Shown here: in pieces, positions 1-11,011 of the stretch | How the letters are laid out: every line of letters starts with the position of its first letter | Position numbering within the stretch: position 1 is the first letter of the stretch | NCBI GenBank assembly: GCA_030144725.1 | Contig: JASKMD010000015.1 | Coordinates: forward strand, 6,017,810-6,081,809 | Direction: 5' to 3' | From: Haematococcus lacustris | Lineage: Eukaryota; Chlorophyta; Chlorophyceae; Chlamydomonadales; Haematococcaceae | DNA: 64,000 bases | Made by a program: the position numbers and the translations under genes | Notes under the pieces: model-generated | What the model saw: only the letters and a program-made list of their open reading frames with translations | Told to the model about the DNA's origin: nothing | Database searches by the model: none

Positions 1-2301
1 CAGGGCCCAAGCCACAAAGAGGTAGAGGGAAGGTGACAGAGGGCAGCCCTGACGCACTCCAGCCTCCCATTGGGCCCACGGGGACTTGCACCCATTGACT
101 ACCACGCAGGCACGGCAGTCTGACAGCAACGCCTTCACCCATGGCAGAAAGGCACCTGCTCCTACAGCCTCAATCACAGCATACAAGAAGGGGCGACTGA
201 TGGTGTCATACGCTTTGGCAAAGTCAATGAAGGCCACTGCTGCAGAAGAAGGCAACCCTGGCATGCCCTGTTGCGCACGCAAAGCCGCTGGGAGCAATTG
301 GAGGAAATTGATGTTGTCCCCTATGAGCCTCTTGGGAAGGAAGGCCGACTGCTCTGGGCCTATACTATCAGCAAGCACACCTACTAAGCGAGCATTCAAC
401 ACACGGGCAAGGACACGGTAGTCAGTGTTTAACAGAGTGATGGGGCGGTAGTTGGCTGGGGAGGTGGCATTGCCTGATTTGCTGATGGGGCACACCGCCC
501 CCCACGTGAACATGTGCGGCATGGAGTGCGTGTTGCCTATGGCTGTGAACAAGCGAGCAAGCAGAGGCTGCAAGCAACCCCTCCCTACCCGCCACACATT
601 AACTGGCATACCATCAGGACCGGGGGCAGTGCCTGGGGCCATGTGCTTGCAAGCCGCCCTGACCTCCTCACAGGACACTTGTGGAGCACCCGCCCTACTA
701 GCTACTCCCTGGTCTACTGGGGTGGCGTGGGCCCTGACAGCGGCAAGCACGTGCTGCACTGCCTCATCCTCACACACAGGGTCAGCGGAGATGCGGGCAT
801 AGTGGGCTACTAGGACTGAAGTGATGGAGGTTGGGGTGCTGGCTAATCCTCCCCCTGGTGTGCGCACAGCAACCACTGCAGTGTTAGCATGAGCAAGCAC
901 ACCCTTAAAGTGGGCAGCCGCCCGTTCCCCCTCATGCAGCCACTGCCACCTAGCTCTCAAGTCGGCAGGAGAGGAATGGGCTGCTAAGGCCTTGACATAC
1001 CGGGCTTTGGCCTCCACTACTCGCTGCAGGCTGTGAGCGGTGCTGCCTGCTGTGAGCTCTAAGGCCTGGATAGCAGCAACCAACTCTCTGTCAGCTACGT
1101 GAACCTCCTCAGCCCCTGGAACCTCCTGCAGAGTCCTAGCCTTGGTGTTCAACACCCTGATCATACCGGCAAGGGCAACCTTGAAGCTAGGCCACCACTC
1201 AATGATGTCATCACCCATAGGGGCAGCAACAAGCTGAGAGGTTGCCCACCCTTGAAACTCTTGCAGCAGAACGTCATGCTTGTCAAAGTGGATGCGGTGG
1301 CGAGGGAAAGGGTGGCCCTTGTGTGTCTGGGCTACTCCCGGCCTGATGTGCATGACTACAGGTCTGTGATCTGACACTGCGCGACAGTCCACATGGCATT
1401 GCTCTACATACTGTAACAGAGCATCGGGGGCAAAGATCCTGTCAAGCAACCGACAGCGGGCGTGGTGGAAGCAAGAGAAGGTGTGGGAGGTGGGGTGCTT
1501 GTGACGGTAGCAGTCTATCAGGCCATGGGTGTTGAGGATGGTGTTCATGGCGTGTGGCGCTGAGGTGGTGTAGTCGGCGATGGTGGACTGACGGTGAGTA
1601 TGAGTGCCTTGGGCTGGATCTAGGATGTGATGCTCGCGGGAGTCCCTATTCCAGCCCGGAAGGCAGTCTCTAGCACCTTGAAAGACCATGTTCATGTCCC
1701 CCAACAACACTAGGTGGCTACCGGGCCGGGTGTGGCGCTGAATCCAAGGGCAAACCTCCTCTTTAAGGTACCTAGTCTGACCCGTGCCCTCACACGGCAT
1801 GTACAGGCAAAGCAGAGTGAGATCATGCCCAAAGCAGTTCAAGCGCACAGCCAGCCTGCGACCATCACACTCGGGGTGGACATTGTCAGGGCGAATGGTG
1901 ATGTGGCCGGCACGAAGGAGGTCTGAGCGCACTAGCACTCCCACACCCTTGCTGGCCCCAGAAGGGTAGCTGGCCCAGAAGCACGTGTACCCTGGAATGC
2001 CTAGGTCGTGCGCTGCCGCCTGGATCCTAGCTTCCACTCCCGCTGAGCCTGTGTGGTTGTCTGCCCTGCTAGCCCCGCTAAGCTTAGTCTCTTGCACGCA
2101 CACTACATGCAGCCTCAAGACCTTGCCCCACAGGTACACTAGGTCATGCACTTTGGTACGGTGGGTGATGGTGCACCCCTGAGACCACACACCCTGGGCA
2201 GTGGAGGCTCGGTTGGCAAAGCCCTGAATGTTATGGGTGGCCAGGCGCAGGCCGGGGGTGTGGCTACCAGGGGCAAAGCTGGCTACTCGAGGTTGTGACA
2301 T
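1..2301 (-). CDS. LINE ORF2 N-terminal part (copy A; partial, runs off window)
   Basis: This covers the first 767 residues of the ORF2 polyprotein, read right to left. It contains the APE-type endonuclease (THN near residue 22, QE near 70, GDMN near 200, SDH near 310) and the first reverse transcriptase blocks (APGPDG near 558, FIDFAKAYD near 691, QGCPLSP near 750). The window edge cuts the frame before the FADD catalytic motif near residue 790. No frameshift or stop is visible in the part present. The start overlaps the ORF1 stop by 19 bases. Confidence 0.85.
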   Translation of the reverse strand, partial: MSQPRVASFAPGSHTPGLRLATHNIQGFANRASTAQGVWSQGCTITHRTKVHDLVYLWGKVLRLHVVCVQETKLSGASRADNHTGSAGVEARIQAAAHDLGIPGYTCFWASYPSGASKGVGVLVRSDLLRAGHITIRPDNVHPECDGRRLAVRLNCFGHDLTLLCLYMPCEGTGQTRYLKEEVCPWIQRHTRPGSHLVLLGDMNMVFQGARDCLPGWNRDSREHHILDPAQGTHTHRQSTIADYTTSAPHAMNTILNTHGLIDCYRHKHPTSHTFSCFHHARCRLLDRIFAPDALLQYVEQCHVDCRAVSDHRPVVMHIRPGVAQTHKGHPFPRHRIHFDKHDVLLQEFQGWATSQLVAAPMGDDIIEWWPSFKVALAGMIRVLNTKARTLQEVPGAEEVHVADRELVAAIQALELTAGSTAHSLQRVVEAKARYVKALAAHSSPADLRARWQWLHEGERAAAHFKGVLAHANTAVVAVRTPGGGLASTPTSITSVLVAHYARISADPVCEDEAVQHVLAAVRAHATPVDQGVASRAGAPQVSCEEVRAACKHMAPGTAPGPDGMPVNVWRVGRGCLQPLLARLFTAIGNTHSMPHMFTWGAVCPISKSGNATSPANYRPITLLNTDYRVLARVLNARLVGVLADSIGPEQSAFLPKRLIGDNINFLQLLPAALRAQQGMPGLPSSAAVAFIDFAKAYDTISRPFLYAVIEAVGAGAFLPWVKALLSDCRACVVVNGCKSPWAQWEAGVRQGCPLSPSLYLFVAWAL

Positions 2302-4622
2302 AGGGTAGATGGGGGGGGGTCTAACTGCTCATGCCCACCTGCTGAATCACACACCACCATGACCTCCGCCACCGTGCCCACCCCTTCCAACGGGTGGCTG
2401 AGGCGGGGCGCTCCCTCTATCTCCTCACTGACAGTAGCCGTGAGGCCGGTTTCAGTGGGGGGGGCAGAGGGAGCAAAAGAGGGGGGGAGGGGCGGCTGGG
2501 CGGCTGGCTGGTGCTGCTGCTGGTGTGCTGTGGCTGCTGCTGCTGGTGTGGTTGGGGGGTGGGGCTGCTCGCCCCGGCGAGGGCCATGGACCCCATCCAA
2601 GGCCACGTGGCGGGGCTCACGCACTTGGCTGTCTGGCACATAGAACATGTGGCAGTTGGGGTCCCGATCAGCTTTCAGCACCTGGTTGGGGTCTAGCTTA
2701 TGCGCGGCCCGCGCAGCAAGGGGTATCTTCGCCCCGGCGGGAGTGCGGCGCTTGCCCTTGCCCTTGCCCCCCTTGTTCCCTTGCTTGATCCCCTGCCTTG
2801 CTGCAGTTGTGGTCGCTGCGGTGGTGGCCCCTTCTGCATCGCTGCTGAGGGGGGATCCCGCAACCTCACGCTCTCGCTTGGTGCGCTCTCCCACTCCCAT
2901 GCCCTCATCGCTGTCGCTACCCTCACAGCTGCCCCCATAGGAGCTGCTCCCGGAGGTGCGGGCTGGCACAGGGCACAGGCCAAGGGGAGGCGAGTGCTCG
3001 CTTTCCGGCTGGCCACAGCGGTCACAGTCCTGCCCCACAAAGGCGTAGGAGTTGGAGGGCTTGTAGGCTGCGGCGTGTGCCTCCCCAGCTGCCAGCCCCT
3101 CCCTTCTCCTCAAGGGCAGTGTAGCATCGGCGCCGCGGTGAGGCTCCTGGGAGACTGGGCTGCCAAAGGCCGTAGGGGTTAGGGTGGGGCTGGCGACGGC
3201 CGAGGCAGTGGTGTCGGCTACAAACGGTGCCCCTCCATTGGCCGCACCGCTCAGTGGGTTGTCGGTGGGGTGGGTCGCTGCGTCTGCTGCAGCTACACCG
3301 CAGGAGGTTGCCCCCACCACGGCGACCAAGGGGGGATCAGGGGGTGGGTGGGCTGCCGCAGGGGTGGGGTCCTGGTGGTGGGCGCTGGGGCTGGGTGCTG
3401 GGGGTGGGACCAGGGGGTGGGTCATCGGGGTGGCCAGGGCAGGGGCTAGGGCTGGGGCTGGGTCTGGGGCAAGGGCAGGGGCAAGGGCAGGGGCAGGGTC
3501 TGGGGCTGGGGCAGTGGTAGTGGCTGGGGCAGGGGCAGGGGGCTGTAGGTCCTGCTCGGGGGCAGGCCCCCCCTCCTCAGCCAGGTGCTGCATGTTCCAC
3601 TGTTCCACCATCCCAACCCTCTGCTCAAGCGTAAGGCGGTCTGTCACCCGCTCCAACTGCAGTTGCAGCTGCAGTTCAGGCACAGAGATAGGCACCGTGC
3701 GGCGCCCTGGGAGGCTGAAGGCCTCACGGCCCCCACAGGTCAAGGCCACTAGGCCCGTGGCCCGAGTGGGGAGGGAGAGCTGGACGAGGGGTGGAAGGGG
3801 GTTGCCTGCTGAGGCTACGCGGTGTTGGATGGTGCAGGTGGCTGCGTCATACCAACCAACCCACACTACCTGCAGGCCGTGCAGAGACTCCTGCCCAAAC
3901 TGCTTCATCAGCTCCATAGCCATAGATGTGGCCTGCTCTGTGGCTGCCAGGCTGCTGCTGGACCTGATGCTGGTCAGGTGGAACTCAACAGCTTGTCGGC
4001 CCACCCCTTGACACAGCTGCAAGCGGTGCCAGGCAGGGACAGAACCTGTCAGGCACTGCAGGCTGCCTGTGTCTAGGAGCATGGCGCTCTTGATGGCGGC
4101 AATGCTGGCCGCTGGGCCTTCCAGAGTTACCTGCACCGAGCCCCGCACTGGCGTACCATCTGCAGCCCGCACCACGAAGGGTGAGGGCGCGTGGCCCCGT
4201 TCTAGCAGGCGGGCACCTGCTGGCAGCAGCTGGTTTGCTGCACTGACTGCGCTGACTGCGCATGCGTCGGCTGTGAAGCCGTAACGCCGCAGCACTGCCA
4301 TGTCGGATGGGCTGTGGTGGGCTCGGAGGACCAGGCTGTCCTTGGGGGTCACCACCAGGGCTGCCAGCTCCTTGATTGCCGCGCTGGGTGCTGCCAGCAC
4401 AATTGGCTGGGCCACCTCCAGGGGGCGGCGGGCGCCGCGCTGGGCTGTACCGGGCACCGGGCGAGGGGCAGCGCCCTGCCCGCCCGAGGTTCCAGCACCT
4501 GCACGGGCTGCCGTGCTGTAGCTGACAGCTGCCTTGGCCTTGCGGGCTGGCACTGTCGTGAATCCCTCAGCGTCCATGGTAGCCATGTACCTCAATAAGA
4601 GGGCACAAGGAGGGGCACGCAA
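2283..4622 (-). CDS. LINE ORF1 protein (copy A), 779 aa
   Basis: The predicted protein matches the ORF1 of the copies at 14,903 and 35,894 over its whole length; see the 14,903 entry for domains. It is a gag-like nucleic-acid-binding protein with a Pro/Ala-rich middle, a Cys-x2-Cys-x6-His-x6-Cys knuckle near residues 533-550 and a Gly/Lys basic stretch after it. The frame is open end to end. The stop codon lies 19 bases inside the start of ORF2 (2301), as in the other copies. The likely used start is Met13 or Met16 (the latter in a GCTACCATGG context), not the first ATG. Confidence 0.85.
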   Translation of the reverse strand: MRAPPCALLLRYMATMDAEGFTTVPARKAKAAVSYSTAARAGAGTSGGQGAAPRPVPGTAQRGARRPLEVAQPIVLAAPSAAIKELAALVVTPKDSLVLRAHHSPSDMAVLRRYGFTADACAVSAVSAANQLLPAGARLLERGHAPSPFVVRAADGTPVRGSVQVTLEGPAASIAAIKSAMLLDTGSLQCLTGSVPAWHRLQLCQGVGRQAVEFHLTSIRSSSSLAATEQATSMAMELMKQFGQESLHGLQVVWVGWYDAATCTIQHRVASAGNPLPPLVQLSLPTRATGLVALTCGGREAFSLPGRRTVPISVPELQLQLQLERVTDRLTLEQRVGMVEQWNMQHLAEEGGPAPEQDLQPPAPAPATTTAPAPDPAPALAPALAPDPAPALAPALATPMTHPLVPPPAPSPSAHHQDPTPAAAHPPPDPPLVAVVGATSCGVAAADAATHPTDNPLSGAANGGAPFVADTTASAVASPTLTPTAFGSPVSQEPHRGADATLPLRRREGLAAGEAHAAAYKPSNSYAFVGQDCDRCGQPESEHSPPLGLCPVPARTSGSSSYGGSCEGSDSDEGMGVGERTKREREVAGSPLSSDAEGATTAATTTAARQGIKQGNKGGKGKGKRRTPAGAKIPLAARAAHKLDPNQVLKADRDPNCHMFYVPDSQVREPRHVALDGVHGPRRGEQPHPPTTPAAAATAHQQQHQPAAQPPLPPSFAPSAPPTETGLTATVSEEIEGAPRLSHPLEGVGTVAEVMVVCDSAGGHEQLDPPPSTLCHNLE

Positions 4623-4752
4623 AGGGGGTGAGGGCTGGTAGGGGGCTGCTAGGGGCTGCTGCTGCTGCTGTAGAATGTACTACAGCTGCTGCTGCTGCGC
4701 TAAAGGCTTGCTAAAGCGGCTGTGAGCTTGTGGGGAGCTCACCGCAGCCAAC

Positions 4753-4800
4753 TGGCGACCGCACTTCGACCACCCCGGTGTGGTCTTGGTGCGGTCACCA
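4753..4800 (-). other. 5' UTR stem-loop of LINE copy A
   Basis: Same nested hairpin as at 14,725-14,772: outer arms GACCGCAC / GTGCGGTC around inner arms GACCAC / GTGGTC. It is retained here without change. Confidence 0.55.
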
Positions 4801-5154
4801 AAGCGACGTCAAGCGCCTAGGGAGCGTGTCCTTGCTCCCTATCGCTGACTGCAAGGGAGGAGGTCCTCGCCTCCGGGAAAAAGGGCTCCACACGCAATCT
4901 CCCACGCGTTAGTACGGATAAGACGACGCGGTTACATGCCACTAAGCTTGGCGAAGGTGCGGGAAATAAAGTTTCCGACTTGCCTCCCGCGGGGTTCACC
5001 TCAGCGCACGGCTGCTATCACGGCGCACGGCTGCCACTAGACTGCTGAGCTTTGAGATGGAAGGCCTCGTATCAGGCCGACGACGGTTACATGAGCGTTG
5101 GGGTGACGCCGCAGGTTTCCTCGCGCACACCTCGGCATCGCCAAAAGTGGACCT

Positions 5155-5231
5155 TCCGGTCTGCCGGAATCGAACCAGCGACCCCATGATGAATGCAACC
5201 TCTACAGTCACGTGCTCTACCAACTGAGCTA
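5155..5231 (-). tRNA. tRNA-Tyr(GUA), 5'-truncated, at LINE junction
   Basis: On the minus strand this reads as tRNA-Tyr with an 11-nt intron, from about nucleotide 8 to the 3' discriminator A. The 5' acceptor strand is replaced by the CTCTCTCT tail of LINE copy B. The D-arm/A box, anticodon GTA and B box GGTTCGATTCC are intact, so pol III could still bind, but the acceptor stem cannot form normally. It is best read as the 3' target-site duplicate of copy B's insertion and also the 5' flank of copy A. Confidence 0.75.
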
Positions 5232-8200
5232 GAGAGAGAGGCCTTACAGCACCAGTGGCAGGGCCACCGTCACACTGTTTGGGGCAAAAACGCTCACACC
5301 GAGCAAGCAGCCCTCATGGGCACAAAGGGAGTACAGGGGGAGGCCTAGCGATTGTCAAGCTGCCACACGCTACCCAGACTACACTAGGTGACAAACAGCA
5401 AGGACAAGGCACAAAGCTCTAAATGGCGTCCTTAGCGTCCCCACCACTGCCTACTAGGAGGCCCAGCTAGACAAGGGAAGCAAGACAAGAAGACTACCCC
5501 CAAGGCTAAGTTAGGCTAGGGGAAGGTCAGTCCAAATCAGTCCAAATCAACAGGTAGCATGTCCTCTATGGCTCCAATGTCAGGCAGGTGGGTGCGTAGC
5601 TGCCTGGCTTGGCCGTCACCATGGGTGCAAATGAAAGGGTGATTGTGAGGAATGGAGTTCCCAGCAGGCCAGTTGTGGGGGATGGTGTGCAAAGCAACAA
5701 AGTCCTGCACTTGAGACCAGAAGTCGCCTACAACATAGCGGCACACTCTATCACATAGGGACAAGGCAGGGGTGGTATCAGGTAGGGCGTCAGCCAAGTG
5801 CCAAAGCTCATCCAAGGAGGTTTGACGTAGGGCATGGGCTTCATCATGATCCCTAGCAGCTAGCTGCCGGGCCCACCAGACCCGCCGACCACGCCACATG
5901 GCTCCCAAGGCAGCCAAGCAGACCACATCCCACACACCCTGGTGGACAAGGGTGGTGCAAGGTGACATGGCCAGCCAGACATGCGCGGTGTGGAGGTGAA
6001 CAGCAGGGGGCAGGGCCCGGCGCAGTTCGCGCACAACGGCACAAGCTAGGGGGCAGTCCCAGAAAGTGTGGCGCCTCATGGCACTGCCTTGAGCATCAGC
6101 CCTGGCCTGCCCTTGGAGTGAAGGATCCCGCACAGGAACCCAGCCGCACGGGCAGGCCATGCCGATGTTGAGACCCCCTGCACAAGGGACCCCGTTGACT
6201 ACTAGGCGCCACATGACCTCCTTTGAAGAGTTGAGCCAGGGTAGCTTCCACAGGGAGGGGAGCCGTGAGGCAAGCCAAGCTTCCCCATGAGCTTGGGTGG
6301 CGGGGGGTGAGGAGGGGAGGGGTAGATGGGGGGCGGAGGTAAGTGGAGGGGGAGGGGACCACATCCCAGCCAGGGCGTCCTTGACAAAACGAGCGTTGGC
6401 TTCCGCCCGCAGCATGGTGACCGGCTCCATAAGGACCCGGGTGAGGCACTTGACCGTGGCACCCTCAAGGATGGGGATGGGGGAGGGGGCTGGCGCCCTG
6501 CCCGTGGGGGGGCCCTTAGGCAGCCAACCTAGCCGGTCCATCACCATGGCTACTGCCACCCTTTGCAGAGCTTGGGGGTCCGCCGGGGCTGGCAAGGGAG
6601 CTTGCCGTGCCACCTCTTGCTGCCAACCGGTGGGCAAGCGGGCCCACATGGCGAAGAGGCCTGTAGCGCAGCGGGCTGGATTGGCTCTAACGGCCACTGC
6701 TATGCTCCTGGCAACCTGTTCCTCCCCCCACACCGCCCGCTGCCACTCCCTGGACCCCACCCTGCCCCCCCGGCCCGCTGGCTGAGTGACCCGGCAGAGG
6801 TGGAGGAGACTGCTAAGGTTGGTGAGGGAGGGGATGGCTGCCAGCTCTTGAAAGCCTGTGGTAGCCCACTCTGCCACCCACTGCAGAGCTTGAGCCCCCG
6901 CCTGCTGTGGGAAGGGGGCAGGGGGCTGCTGAGCGTCCTCCATGGCCAGCAACGGGTTGCCCCACACTGGGATATGGCTGCATGCTGGCCCAACTGGTAG
7001 CGGCAGCTCCGGTGTGAGGTCTGTTGGGCAGCCCAACCCGCGGAGGGCTGCCACAATGCGCCGTAGGAGGCCAGGCAGGCCAGCCTCTGGGAGGTTGCCG
7101 CTCACGCCTGGCTTGGCCCGGGCTAGGGCCAGGAGGTGGAAGGCAGGGTGGAGGTGGGGGCTGGCGGTGAGGAGGATGAGGGGAGTGAGGGACATCCACG
7201 CCGCCCGATGAGGCGGGTGCTGCAAGCGTTCCAGCTGGCTGCGTAGGTGGCGTTGCCTGCTGGGAGTGGCTGCTTGCATGGCTGCTTGCAACTCCCGGCG
7301 CCGGCGGACCTGCATGGGCTGCAGGGGGAGGCCATCACAGGCCAGGAACCCCAGCAGCTTGCACGCCCACACCGCATGGCGGGCCAGCATGTGTTGCTTC
7401 CATGGCAGGAGGCCACAACCCCCTTGGCTGGGCGCCCCGGACAGGAGCAGGCCGGGGACCCCGGGCATGGGGCTGCGGGTGCTGCTATCAGGTGGGACCC
7501 CCCTATCTACCAGCTTCTGGGAGGCTGAGGTGATGCGTTGCAGCAGGGGAGGGGGGGGGAGGCCCATGAACTCCCCATGAAACAGGAAACGACTGACGGC
7601 AAACGTGGAGGCCGCTAGACCCCTTCCCATGGCTGACATGTGCAGGCGGGCCAGCTTAGTGAAGGAGTGCTCTACCCCCTCAATCAGTCTTGTCCAAATG
7701 GATGTGGTGTGCGGAACATCATCAGTGTCATTGTGGATGTGAACCCCTAGGGCCTTGTGCATGGTGACCACAGGCATACCGCATACAACACTAGGTGAGG
7801 GAGGCGTGGTGGGGGTGCCTATGTGTAAGAGGGTGCTCTTGTCTGTGTTCATGTCTTGACCTGAGGCCTGCTTGAAAACCGCCATGCACAAGCACAAGGG
7901 TTGCACATCAGCCTCAGCCAAGGAGCGAATGAAAACTTCTGTGTCATCAGCAAACTGCATGCACACGCGGCGCTGGCCTGCCACTACAACACCCAGTCTA
8001 GGTTGCGCTTGCAGCCAACACGACAGGGCCCAAGCCACAAAGAGGTAGAGGGAAGGTGACAGAGGGCAGCCCTGACGCACTCCAGCCTCCCATTGGGCCC
8101 ACGGGGACTTGCACCCATTGACTACCACGCAGGCACGGCAGTCTGACAGCAACGCCTTCACCCATGGCAGAAAGGCACCTGCTCCTACAGCCTCAATCAC

Positions 8201-8757
8201 AGCATACAAGAAGGGGCGACTGATGGTGTCATACGCTTTGGCAAAGTCAATGAAGGCCACTGCTGCAGAAGAAGGCAACCCTGGCATGCCCTGTTGCGCA
8301 CGCAAAGCCGCTGGGAGCAATTGGAGGAAATTGATGTTGTCCCCTATGAGCCTCTTGGGAAGGAAGGCCGACTGCTCTGGGCCTATACTATCAGCAAGCA
8401 CACCTACTAAGCGAGCATTCAACACACGGGCAAGGACACGGTAGTCAGTGTTTAACAGAGTGATGGGGCGGTAGTTGGCTGGGGAGGTGGCATTGCCTGA
8501 TTTGCTGATGGGGCACACCGCCCCCCACGTGAACATGTGCGGCATGGAGTGCGTGTTGCCTATGGCTGTGAACAAGCGAGCAAGCAGAGGCTGCAAGCAA
8601 CCCCTCCCTACCCGCCACACATTAACTGGCATACCATCAGGACCGGGGGCAGTGCCTGGGGCCATGTGCTTGCAAGCCGCCCTGACCTCCTCACAGGACA
8701 CTTGTGGAGCACCCGCCCTACTAGCTACTCCCTGGTCTACTGGGGTGGCGTGGGCCC
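5232..8757 (-). mobile_element. Family-1 LINE copy B (3' half, interrupted by assembly gap)
   Basis: This minus-strand copy holds the 3' UTR with (CT)n tail (5232-5536) and the last ~1072 residues of ORF2. The gap at 8758-9257 removes the 5' part of ORF2, ORF1, the 5' UTR and most of a tRNA. The first 14 nt of that tRNA reappear at 9258-9271, so this was probably a full-length insertion. It is almost identical to the copies at 17,224 and 38,215. Confidence 0.88.
5537..8757 (-). CDS. LINE ORF2 C-terminal part (copy B; broken by gap)
   Basis: This corresponds to ORF2 residues from about 524 to 1595. It includes the whole reverse transcriptase (APGPDG, FIDFAKAYD, QGCPLSP, QFADD) and the C-terminal Cys/His finger (CPCGW ... 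HTFWDC). The frame is open from the gap edge to the stop. Differences from copy C are single residues, such as His for Gln in the VTMxKALG segment and Cys for Phe in GGxGLLPW. Any reading frame running through the Ns up to 9316 is an artefact. Confidence 0.85.
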
Positions 8758-9257
8758 NNNNNNNNNNNNNNNNNNNNNNNNNNNNNNNNNNNNNNNNNNN
8801 NNNNNNNNNNNNNNNNNNNNNNNNNNNNNNNNNNNNNNNNNNNNNNNNNNNNNNNNNNNNNNNNNNNNNNNNNNNNNNNNNNNNNNNNNNNNNNNNNNNN
8901 NNNNNNNNNNNNNNNNNNNNNNNNNNNNNNNNNNNNNNNNNNNNNNNNNNNNNNNNNNNNNNNNNNNNNNNNNNNNNNNNNNNNNNNNNNNNNNNNNNNN
9001 NNNNNNNNNNNNNNNNNNNNNNNNNNNNNNNNNNNNNNNNNNNNNNNNNNNNNNNNNNNNNNNNNNNNNNNNNNNNNNNNNNNNNNNNNNNNNNNNNNNN
9101 NNNNNNNNNNNNNNNNNNNNNNNNNNNNNNNNNNNNNNNNNNNNNNNNNNNNNNNNNNNNNNNNNNNNNNNNNNNNNNNNNNNNNNNNNNNNNNNNNNNN
9201 NNNNNNNNNNNNNNNNNNNNNNNNNNNNNNNNNNNNNNNNNNNNNNNNNNNNNNNNN
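8758..9257. other. Assembly gap (500 N)
   Basis: The run is exactly 500 Ns, which suggests a placeholder of unknown length. Comparison with copy A says that about 4.5 kb of LINE plus most of a tRNA-Tyr should lie here if copy B is full length. Confidence 0.95.
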
Positions 9258-9271
9258 TGAGCTAAGACCGG
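9258..9271 (-). tRNA. tRNA-Tyr 5' stub at gap edge
   Basis: These 14 bases are the reverse complement of tRNA-Tyr nucleotides 1-14 (CCGGTCTTAGCTCA). They are followed by the same upstream flank seen at 14,355 and 35,277. The rest of the tRNA is inside the gap. Confidence 0.75.
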
Positions 9272-10040
9272 GGGAAGGCAGGTATTTGAATGCAGATAAC
9301 TGATTGTGCTTCGCAAGAACTATGTAGGTGTACGGATGGGTATTGGAGCCCAAAGGTAGAACAAATGGGCTCTCTCCACTGCAGCGGACGCACGCATGTA
9401 CCACGCCTTTAAACCAGGACGCGGCTGTCAGCCATCGGTGGCTGGAAAGCGCCCTAATGTCCAAGCAGATGTCCAAGCAAATGACACCCGTCCTACGAGC
9501 CTTGCAAAGTTCAGTGAAGCGAGCTGTAAGGGGAGATAAGCTACGGCACGTATTCACGATGCCCCTGGCTGTTTCAAACTCCCGGCTACGGGGTGCTTGC
9601 CTGCATCAATGTCAGCGTCCGCGCACGTCTCCTGGCGAGGCTGCGGGCTTCACCACAGCTTGACTCAGTGCGACGCTAAAAGAAGCCACGAGCTACCCAC
9701 ACTGTCTTGCGACGCGCAATGCTGCTGTTAGGCGGTTTGAACTCGTCATCTAAGCTCATGGTCCAAGGCTCTCTTCAACTCGTTACACGATTTTCTTATT
9801 CTTTATTTTCAGACATTTTCAAACATTCAGACAGCCCATGTAATTACATTGTTACAAAGTTGCAAAGTAACGCGTCTGGTTACAGCTAGGGTACGCCCAT
9901 AGAATTCTAGGTGGCTCGGAAACCTAGAAATTTTTCCTGAGCCTAGAAACCTAGAAATAGAATTCTAGGTTGGCCGGCCGGATTCCTAGAAATTTTTCCT
10001 GAGCCTAGAAACCTAGAAATAGAATTCTAGGTTGGCCGGT
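9272..10040 (-). repeat. tRNA-Tyr upstream repeat, inverted copy
   Basis: This is the reverse complement of 34,560-35,277 and, for the part nearest the tRNA, of about 13,830-14,355. It has no convincing gene. The far end (about 9895-10,040) is made of short CCTAGAAATTTTTCC-type motifs separated by GAATTCTAGG and GGCCGGCC; these reappear at 34,366-34,660. Confidence 0.75.
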
Positions 10041-10132
10041 CGCTCCTTAGTTACAGCTAGTAACGTAAACTCCTTTCTCCTCCCGCTTACGTTGCCTATC
10101 CACACTTTGTCCCACTTGTGCATCTCCTTCGA
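10041..10132. other. Short unassigned spacer
   Basis: Unique-looking sequence between the tRNA upstream repeat and the hAT-like element. No gene is visible. Confidence 0.5.
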
Positions 10133-11011
10133 CTGGCGAGTAGGGTGCGGTTCCTCCGCTTAATATTAACTTAATAGCTTAATTAAATTAAGGCCGGTCG
10201 TATTAAGTCCCTTAAGTGTATTAAGTGGCTTCTTTTTGACCCACACTGCTATGAGTGCAGCTGTGCGACCCCAGCGCACGGGTCGCAACTGTAATCGCCT
10301 CACATTGGCACTTTCAGCCGGCAGGCACGCGGGCAGGCGGCAACATATGCCAACAAGCCGTAGTGGCTCCGGAACAGCTGTATTACAGCAAAACGGCTGT
10401 GACTGGGTCGCTGGGGCCCGGACCCGCAGTGGACCGCGACCAAGTTGCACAAAGACGCGATTTGGTTGGTGTTGCATCTGCGTACCCAGCAAAGGCCAAT
10501 GGTGTGGTTCTTAAGCACAAACAATGCGAGTTGAGCAAAATTGCTCTCTAGTAGTGCACAAATGGTAATACCGAGAGCAAACACTAAACGGTTGTGTGCT
10601 TGTGCGTGTAGTAAGGAAAAGCTATCGCGTACCCAGTAAAGGGGTCGATGCACTTTTTAGGCAGGACCACGCCGCGGGCCCGCAGTGGGGTTACATCAAG
10701 CAAGGGGTAGAGCCACGAAGGGTAGAGCGAGAGGGTTAGAAAAAGAGAGTTACCAGCGCTTAGTTCCGTTTTCATGCGTTATAATAGTTAATAGCCTGCT
10801 TTTTAAGAGACTTAGTTCCCTATTATGCTCTTAAAAACGCGGGACGCGGACCATTTTTAGAAAAGTGCATAGCTGGTTCAAACTGGCTACCGTTGCAAGT
10901 CGCGTATGGTGCTACCACGCCCCGCCCTTCGCTCCAAAACAAAGTGTTGCTCCAGAAGTGCGGCTTCGCCGCACAGAATGTAGCCACAACGCACCAAAAA
11001 CGGAACTAAAT

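Larger units (their letters stand above)
1..5154 (-). mobile_element. Family-1 LINE copy A (5' two thirds, runs off left edge)
   Basis: This is a minus-strand copy of the 7.9-kb non-LTR element seen complete at 14.4-22.3 kb. It carries the 5' UTR (4623-5154), ORF1 (2283-4622) and the first 767 codons of ORF2 (1-2301). The rest lies outside the window. Its 5' end abuts the 3' end of a tRNA-Tyr sequence (5155-5231), which in turn follows the (CT)n tail of copy B, so A and B form a head-to-tail tandem sharing one tRNA. Bases 1-734 are the same as 8024-8757 in copy B. Confidence 0.9.

Noticed and set aside
5537..9316. A single long reading frame of 1259 codons through the gap
   Set aside because: About 167 codons are Ns and the N-terminal residues come from the tRNA upstream flank; only 5537-8757 is real ORF2.
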